A DNA stretch of 64,000 bases. It comes from VRUE01 sp963817905 (GTDB taxonomy: Bacteria > Actinomycetota > Thermoleophilia > Solirubrobacterales > 70-9). Each line of letters opens with the position of its first letter. Position 1 is the stretch's first letter. The stretch lies in assembly GCA_963817905.1 (NCBI GenBank), contig CAWFPS010000001.1:1-64000 (forward strand), given 5' to 3'. Positions 58,139 through 64,000 of the stretch are shown in pieces. The notes beneath the pieces were generated by a model. That model had not been told where the DNA came from, made no database searches, and saw nothing but the letters and a program-made list of their open reading frames with translations. The position numbers were made by a program, and so were the translations under genes.

Positions 58139-58545
58139 CAGAACTCAATTCGTTTCGCGACCGTCTCTACGTTCTCGGCGTGCGCCTGAGCCTCTCGGTG
58201 TTGCTGACCTTCCTCTGCCGCGATGCGTTCCTCGGCCTGCTGTGTCAACTCATTTGCCCTGGCGACAACAAGCTTCAGAGTCTTCGCGTGGTATTCCCCT
58301 ACCTCCTCTACGGTTGTGCCGTCGAGGATGAATCGGTCGCCAACAACCGATGCAATGCCCGGTCGATGCATCGTGGTAAATGACGGTGGGCTATCCCATG
58401 TCCGAACGGCGATTTCCGCCCAAAGACTCGACGGCGTGGCGCTCAGCTTGATCGGAACGCAATAGAGAGCGCTGCCTCTGGTGCCATCGTTGCGGGGTTG
58501 CCCAACTCCGTCAATGTCGACTTCAAGAAGCTCGATCTCGGCCAT
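58138..58545 (-). CDS. Unknown accessory protein, first gene of the pair
   Basis: 135 residues. N-terminal beta-rich part (ALYCVPIKLSATPSSLWAEI, WDSPPSFTTMHRPGIASVVG) and a C-terminal charged helix (KTLKLVVARANELTQQAEER onward). TACATT seven bases before the ATG fits the leaderless pattern. Not recognised; its position between toxin-antitoxin pairs suggests a defence or mobile-element role, which is inference only. Confidence 0.65.
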   Translation of the reverse strand: MAEIELLEVDIDGVGQPRNDGTRGSALYCVPIKLSATPSSLWAEIAVRTWDSPPSFTTMHRPGIASVVGDRFILDGTTVEEVGEYHAKTLKLVVARANELTQQAEERIAAEEGQQHREAQAHAENVETVAKRIEF

Positions 58546-58852
58546 ACGATCAAATGTAGCTCTCCATGGGGACGCTTCCCCTTAGACAGATGGTTCTCCA
58601 ATGCGCCAGTAATGCGCCAGTCCAACATGCCGCTCAGCGGTCTCAAGCGGCTCTCCGCGGTTTCGATTCCGCTTAAACAAGCGAAATTGGTTCTGCCATG
58701 CGGCGAGCGCCGCTTCTCTCCTCCCTGTAGTAACCCCAGAACTCGCCTCGGCTCCCCGCCGGGGCGTTTTCTGTTGTAGCCAGGCGACCTGCGGGCGCCA
58801 GGTGGCGATGTTCTCGCCCTGAAACCCGGGACACAGACGATAGACTGCGCTT
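58546..58852. other. Intergenic region between the unknown pair and the second VapBC
   Basis: 307 bases without a supported gene. It contains the -10 box TACATT (minus strand, 58553-58558) of the upstream pair, the repeat CCAATGCGCCAGTAATGCGC (58598-58617), the second 63-bp direct repeat (58715-58777) and TAGACT (58841-58846) for the next antitoxin. Confidence 0.6.
58715..58777 (-). repeat. Second copy of the 63-bp direct repeat
   Basis: Identical to 55325-55387. Beyond the repeat the copies diverge, so this copy lacks the ATGTGGATCC extension present at 55.3 kb and 48.6 kb. Confidence 0.8.
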
Positions 58853-59047
58853 ATGGCTCATGCGACGAAAATCGAGCTGACGGCTACTGAACGGCGCAAC
58901 GCGGCGATAGAGCGGACCAGCGGTATGTTTGCCCACCTGGCCCCCGGAGTGAGCCTCGCTGACGAGCTGATCGCTGATCGGCGTGCCGAGGTGCGTGCCG
59001 AAGAAGAGGCCGACCAGGCCGAGTCCCGCCGCCGTGGCGGAAGCTGA
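58853..59047 (+). CDS. Antitoxin of a second VapBC-type pair
   Basis: 64 residues, helical and highly charged (AHATKIELTATERRNAAIER, then LADELIADRRAEVRAEEEAD). This length and tail are typical of VapB-like antitoxins, though the DNA-binding fold is not clear. TAGACT lies six bases before the ATG. The toxin gene overlaps its 3' end by 14 bases. Confidence 0.7.
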   Translation: MAHATKIELTATERRNAAIERTSGMFAHLAPGVSLADELIADRRAEVRAEEEADQAESRRRGGS

Positions 59048-59456
59048 GACCGGCACGCCAGCATCGGTCCTCGATGCATCGGCACTGCTTGCCCATCTGA
59101 ACGATGAGGAGGGCGCGGTGGTTGTTCGGCGGGCGATGAAGGACGGTACTGCGATCAGCGTTGCCAACTGGGCCGAGGTACTGTCGAAGCTCGCCGAAAG
59201 AGGCGAGGACCCCGAGGTGGCCGCGGCAGAGATGAGGGGGGCCGAATTGGTCGGGCAGGTGATCGCGATAGAACCGATCACCGAAGACGACTGCATCGCA
59301 ATCGCCCGACTGCGACGAAAGACCAAGGCACAGGGACTCTCGCTGGCCGACCGTGCTTGCCTGGCCTTGGCGGAGCGGCTTGGAGTTCCGGCGCTGACCG
59401 CCGACGGCGAGTGGGCGAAGGCGGATGTCAAGGCAAGAGTGGAGTCGATTCGCTGA
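59034..59456 (+). CDS. vapC: VapC-like PIN-domain toxin
   Basis: 140 residues from the GTG at 59034. PIN acids: Asp14 in ASVLDASALLAHL, Glu in VANWAEVLSKL, Asp in LSLADRACLALAERL and Asp in ALTADGEWA. This is the full four-residue metal set of an RNase toxin. It overlaps the antitoxin by 14 bases. Unlike the toxin at 55.8 kb it appears complete. Sequence between the two toxins is dissimilar, so they are separate systems. Confidence 0.85.
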   Translation: MAEAETGTPASVLDASALLAHLNDEEGAVVVRRAMKDGTAISVANWAEVLSKLAERGEDPEVAAAEMRGAELVGQVIAIEPITEDDCIAIARLRRKTKAQGLSLADRACLALAERLGVPALTADGEWAKADVKARVESIR

Positions 59457-59569
59457 GTCGATGCCACACTCGTGCCACAGTCAGGCACGGATTTAGCCGG
59501 TTACAACCGGAATCAACCGGAGTCGATCCGCCGGCTCTCTCTGTGTGTGGGCGACGTCGTTCGTGCATC

Positions 59570-59595
59570 GCCTGCCACGGGCTTCCCTGGCAGGC
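59570..59595 (-). terminator. Hairpin downstream of the tandem-TetR gene
   Basis: GCCTGCCA (59570-59577) pairs with TGGCAGGC (59588-59595) around a 10-base loop, 21 bases past the TetR stop. Confidence 0.5.
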
Positions 59596-59615
59596 ACAGG
59601 GCGCTCGTCACGGTG

Positions 59616-60950
59616 TCAGCGGCTGGCCGGGCTCGAGACCTGCTCGTCCCGGATCGCGGCGACGGCCGCGGGGCCGCCGACCAGGGGTGCGAGTGCCATG
59701 TAGGCGAGGGTGGCGGCGATCTCCGGGCGGTGGGGGATCCAGTTGCGGAGAACGTGATGGTGGAAGAGCCCCCAGATCGCTCCAGACGAGGCTTCGGCGA
59801 CCAGAGTGGGTGCCCGGTGCTTGCCCCCGGCGCCGGCGCGGATTTGGTCGGCGACGCCGACCACCAGGCCGAGGCGGACGCGAGCTCCCTTCGAGCCGCG
59901 GGGGAAGTGGTTCTGGGAGGCAACGCGTGCGAGCAGTGGATCGGTGGCGATCTCGGTGCATAGCGAGGAGATCGCTCGGTAGATGCCACCCTCCCACGAG
60001 GCCGCCGCGGTCTGTTCGGTTGCCGCGTCGGCGATCGCGGCCGTTGCCCGCTGGTCGAAGGCGGTGACGATGCAGTCTTCGACGCTGCTGAAGTGGGAGT
60101 CGAAGGTCCGCCGCGAGACTCCAGCCGCCGCACGGATACCCGGCACCGTCAAGTCGCGATATCGGTAGTCGTCGGCGGCACATAGCTTTGCGGCCGCCGC
60201 GATGATCGCCGCGCGATTGTCACCCGGAGGTCCGATGGCGGCTTCGTGGCGCCGCTGCTCGAGCAAAGCCGCGTTGCCGCGGACCAGGCCGAGATCCAAA
60301 TCGGCCAGCTCGGCAGTGGCATCGCCGGGGAAGCAGAGCGCCCACTCCACGATCTCGTCCTCCGATTCCGCCAGTTCCCCCTCGCTGCCGGCGAGCAGTC
60401 GTGTGCAGGCGATGCGGGCAATCCCGGACATGATCCCCTCGACCACAAGCGGTGGCACCGCGATCCCGGCGGGCGCCCGGCCGAGGCTCTTGCCCAGCAT
60501 CGAGACGAAGTTTGCTTCCGTCCTGTGAGCTTCCGCGCGTGCGGATGACCCGTCCGTGTACACATCGATGAGGGCGAGTCGCGCGGCGGCGGGGTTGCCG
60601 TCGAGGGCCCGCGCAAAGGCGACGTAGACCTGGCGCAGCCGCTCCCGCCAATCCGTGCCTTCCATCTGGGCACCGATCAGCCCGATGCGCGCCTCCTGGG
60701 CGATCGCCGCGTAGGTGCGGATGAAACACTCCTCCTTGCTGCCGAAGTGTTTGTAGAAGGAGCGGCTCGAAACTTTGGCGAGCTGAACGATGTCCCTTAC
60801 TTTGAGCGCCTCATAGCCCTTGGCCGCGACGACCTGTGCCGTGGCCTCGTGAATGCGCACCAGTTGGCTCGCGGCGACCTCGGCAGGGGGCAGTGACGGT
60901 CCCGGCTTCAACTTGACGAAAGGAGACGATTTGTCCGCAACGGGGCTCAT
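59616..60950 (-). CDS. Regulator with two TetR DNA-binding domains in tandem
   Basis: 444 residues, about twice a normal TetR protein. First HTH at ~50-75 (VRDIVQLAKVSSRSFYKHFG SKEECF) and its ligand domain to ~215; then a second full TetR start (RAAIIAAAAKLCAADDYRYR, VPGIRAAAGVSRRTFDSHFS) near 245-300 with its own ligand domain. Each half has the helix-3 F-Y/F-x-H-F signature, so both may bind DNA. TetR repressors usually sense lipophilic small molecules. The nearest likely target is its own promoter, which carries a perfect palindrome; steB lies divergently downstream. A Shine-Dalgarno AAAGGAAA precedes the ATG. Confidence 0.9.
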   Translation of the reverse strand: MSPVADKSSPFVKLKPGPSLPPAEVAASQLVRIHEATAQVVAAKGYEALKVRDIVQLAKVSSRSFYKHFGSKEECFIRTYAAIAQEARIGLIGAQMEGTDWRERLRQVYVAFARALDGNPAAARLALIDVYTDGSSARAEAHRTEANFVSMLGKSLGRAPAGIAVPPLVVEGIMSGIARIACTRLLAGSEGELAESEDEIVEWALCFPGDATAELADLDLGLVRGNAALLEQRRHEAAIGPPGDNRAAIIAAAAKLCAADDYRYRDLTVPGIRAAAGVSRRTFDSHFSSVEDCIVTAFDQRATAAIADAATEQTAAASWEGGIYRAISSLCTEIATDPLLARVASQNHFPRGSKGARVRLGLVVGVADQIRAGAGGKHRAPTLVAEASSGAIWGLFHHHVLRNWIPHRPEIAATLAYMALAPLVGGPAAVAAIRDEQVSSPASR

Positions 60951-60978
60951 GACTGAGGGTTTCCTTTTGTGTTCGAGT

Positions 60979-60993
60979 TCTGACAGTGTCAGA
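60979..60993. promoter_or_regulatory. Probable TetR operator
   Basis: TCTGACAGTGTCAGA is a perfect 15-base palindrome, and the half-site GAGTTCTGAC is repeated directly next to it (about 60975-60984 and 60992-61001), giving a double-site arrangement that suits a two-HTH repressor. Confidence 0.6.
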
Positions 60994-61058
60994 GTTCTGA
61001 CTACTTGGTACCACGGAGAGCGATATCTGTCAACCGCCAGTTTTCAGCCGCGGCCCTC

Positions 61059-61064
61059 TAGCCT
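61059..61064 (+). promoter_or_regulatory. -10 box TAGCCT of the steB operon
   Basis: Nine bases before the ATG at 61074. Confidence 0.35.
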
Positions 61065-61073
61065 TCCCCGCCG

Positions 61074-61952
61074 ATGGGTTACAGCGCCAGATACCACGCG
61101 ACCTCGCTGATCGCGGTCTTCCTCGCCCTCGCGATCGGGATCTTGATCGGCGCCGAGTTCGGCGGCGACGCGCTGACCAGCACGCGCAAGGACCTCGAGC
61201 GCAGTCTCACCGGCAACCTCCACGATGCGCAGCAGCGGGCCGACGAGCTGAGCGGGCGGCTCGGTCGCTCCGACGAATTCGCCGGCCGCGTCTACCCGGC
61301 GCTGGTGCGCGACCGGCTGGCCGGCAAGCGGATCGGCGTCGTCGCCCTGGGCGGCCTGCCGGGGGATGCCTCGGCGGCGATCGAGGACGCGCTCGGCCCG
61401 ACCGGGGCGCGGCTGGTCGGGATCGGCGTCGTGCGCGAGCCAGTCGACCTCAACGCCCTCTCTGCCGACCTTGCCAAGACCCGCCTGGCGGGTATCCGGC
61501 GCAACGAAGAAATGCTGCGCGCCTTCGGGACGGGAGTCGGGCGACAGCTGGTTCGCGGCGGCACCCTGCTGGAAAGGGTGCGCAGCCACCTTTTCTCCCG
61601 CGCCAGCGGCAACTTCGGCCACCTCGACGGGGTGATCGTGGTGCGCAAGCAGCCGGAATCGATGGGGCCGGTGCAGCGGGCCAAGGCGGCGACGCTGGAA
61701 GCGGGGCTGATGGCCGGGGCCACCGGCACCCGCAGGCCGGTGGTGGGGGTCGAGACCTCGACCGCGGAACCGTCCTCGGTCTCCTTCTTCAACGGCAACG
61801 ACCTCGCCAGCGTCGACGACGTCGAGGCGCCGGCCGGCAAAGTGGCGACGGTTTTCGCCCTGCTCGGGGCCGAGGGCAGCTTCGGGGTCAAGGGCTCGGC
61901 CGACCGCCTCCTGCCCGACCTGCTGCCGCCGCCGGGGTCGAACGGGAAGTGA
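61074..61952 (+). CDS. steB: SteB/MctB-family membrane protein
   Basis: 292 residues with one N-terminal membrane helix (SLIAVFLALAIGILIGAEFG), a helical stretch (TSTRKDLERSLTGNLHDAQQ) and an outward alpha-beta domain. This is the DUF3186 family of mycobacterial MctB (Rv1698, copper efflux/outer channel) and corynebacterial SteB, a SteA partner in septation. In Mycobacterium it directly follows steA and precedes pyrG; here pyrG is still two genes downstream but steA is 11 kb away on the other strand. Copper motifs (Cys, His-rich) are absent, which favours a division role. Confidence 0.82.
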   Translation: MGYSARYHATSLIAVFLALAIGILIGAEFGGDALTSTRKDLERSLTGNLHDAQQRADELSGRLGRSDEFAGRVYPALVRDRLAGKRIGVVALGGLPGDASAAIEDALGPTGARLVGIGVVREPVDLNALSADLAKTRLAGIRRNEEMLRAFGTGVGRQLVRGGTLLERVRSHLFSRASGNFGHLDGVIVVRKQPESMGPVQRAKAATLEAGLMAGATGTRRPVVGVETSTAEPSSVSFFNGNDLASVDDVEAPAGKVATVFALLGAEGSFGVKGSADRLLPDLLPPPGSNGK

Positions 61953-62781
61953 CCTGGGTCGGCTTCCCGGTCGCGATCGCCGTCGCCCTGCTGGTCGTGC
62001 CCGCCGGGGTGCGGGGACTCCTGGACGCGGGGCTGGTGCGGGCAAACTACCGCGGCGCGGAGCTCGCCTTCCCGCTCGGCGCGGTGCTGGCGACGGCGGC
62101 CCTGGTGGCGCTGGCGCCGCTCGCCTTCCTCAACGACCGGGCCGACCTCGACCTGCTCAGTCCCGGCCTGCGCCAGTGGATGCCCTACCTGCTCGGCGTC
62201 GCCTTCCTCGGCTTCCTCGACGACTCGCTGGGCCAGGGCGCGGCGGCGGGCGCGCCGCGGGGGTGGCGCGGGCACGCCCGGGCATTGCGCGAAGGCAGCC
62301 TCTCGACCGGGGCGGTGAAGGCGCTGGGGGCATTGGCGCTGGCTGCCTACGTCGTCTCCGGGCGCGGGCTCGAATCCTGGCGCTACCTCGCCGACATCGC
62401 CCTGTTGATCCTCGCCACCAACCTCTTCAACCTGCTCGACCTGCGGCCGGGGCGGGCGGAGAAGGGCCTGGCGCTGCTCGGCGCCGGGCTCTGCCTGGGC
62501 GCCTGGACCTGGACGCCGCTGGAGCTGCTGGGGATCTTCGCCGGGCCGGCCCTGGTCGGCGCCGCCTTCACCCTGCGCGAGCGGGCGATGCTCGGCGACA
62601 CCGGCTCCAACCTGCTCGGCGCCGTCGGCGGGGTATGGCTGCTGACGACGCTCGGTCCCGACGCCCGCCTGATCGCCCTCGCCGCGGTCGCCGGACTTAC
62701 CATTTACGGAGAGTTGCGTTCGATCTCGGCGGCGATCGATTCGGTTCCGCCATTGCGGTGGCTAGACTCGCTCGGCAGAGC

Positions 62782-62785
<4 letters not shown>
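61949..62785 (+). CDS. MraY/WecA-like polyprenyl-phosphate glycosyl-1-phosphate transferase
   Basis: 278 residues, GTG start overlapping the steB stop (GTGA). About eight or nine membrane helices with the family's acid motifs on cytosolic loops: FLGFLDDSLGQG, NLFNLLDLRPGRAEKG (NxxNxxD) and RAMLGDTGSNLLGA. Members move sugar-1-phosphates from UDP-sugars onto undecaprenyl phosphate to start wall polymer synthesis. It lacks several loops of true MraY and is shorter, so a wall teichoic/other glycan role is likelier than lipid I; substrate unknown. pyrG overlaps by four bases. Confidence 0.88.

Positions 62786-64000
<1,215 letters not shown>

Noticed and set aside
59457..59530. CCGG-spaced repeats (CCGGTTACAACCGGAATC) and TGCCACACTCGTGCCACAG as an attachment site
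   Set aside because: Only three short CCGG words and one imperfect pair; no integrase gene or matching second site in the window.

Overview
The window comes from a high-GC Gram-positive chromosome, most likely an actinobacterium of the Thermoleophilia/Solirubrobacterales type. This is inferred from the blocks hisS-aspS, (nifU)mnmA-alaS-ruvX-mltG-aroE-aroC-aroKB-aroQ-pepP, efp/nusB and tlyA-nadK-recN-steA/steB-pyrG, the GC-rich coding bias, many GTG/TTG starts and many 4-bp ATGA/GTGA gene overlaps. No 16S rRNA is present, so the placement is an inference. Many first genes of operons have a TANNNT -10 box 6-9 bases before the start codon and no Shine-Dalgarno site, which suggests abundant leaderless mRNAs.

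Layout: 0-4.4 kb, two related PQQ-type beta-propeller proteins around a membrane protein (the first copy is cut by the window edge and frameshifted), then a carboxymuconolactone decarboxylase-like gene. 4.5-8.3 kb, a large LuxR (MalT-like) regulator divergent from a haloalkane-dehalogenase-like hydrolase, a small membrane protein and tRNA-Met(CAU). 8.4-14.7 kb, M29 peptidase, glutamate formimidoyltransferase, MBL hydrolase, hisS, aspS. 14.7-15 kb, a structured non-coding RNA resembling 6S RNA. 15-30.5 kb, a DUF559 protein, a NifU-MnmA fusion, alaS, ruvX, mltG, nearly the whole shikimate pathway (aroE, aroC, aroKB fusion, aroQ), pepP, a GGDEF protein, M42 peptidase, SDR and efp.

30.5-44.9 kb is an island of eight genes, nearly all with export signals, all on the + strand, with Shine-Dalgarno leaders and A-ending codons. 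It includes a 2036-residue surface protein containing a 1188-bp tandem duplication that appears perfect, and it sits between efp and nusB. 44.9-48.5 kb holds nusB, ispA and dxs (prenyl diphosphate supply). 48.5-55 kb holds steA, recN, an MFS exporter, nadK and tlyA on the - strand. 55.3-59.5 kb is an accessory region with two VapBC-type toxin-antitoxin pairs, an IS3-type insertion sequence, an unknown gene pair and 63-bp direct repeats. 59.6-64 kb holds a tandem-TetR regulator with a palindromic operator, then steB/mctB, a MraY/WecA-like transferase and the 5' part of pyrG.

The most notable items are the NifU-MnmA fusion lacking the third scaffold cysteine, the 6S-like RNA, a repeated RNA-like motif at 48.6, 55.3 and 58.7 kb, the tandem duplication, two single-base frameshifts in otherwise intact genes, and long palindromes between genes and inside the dxs linker.
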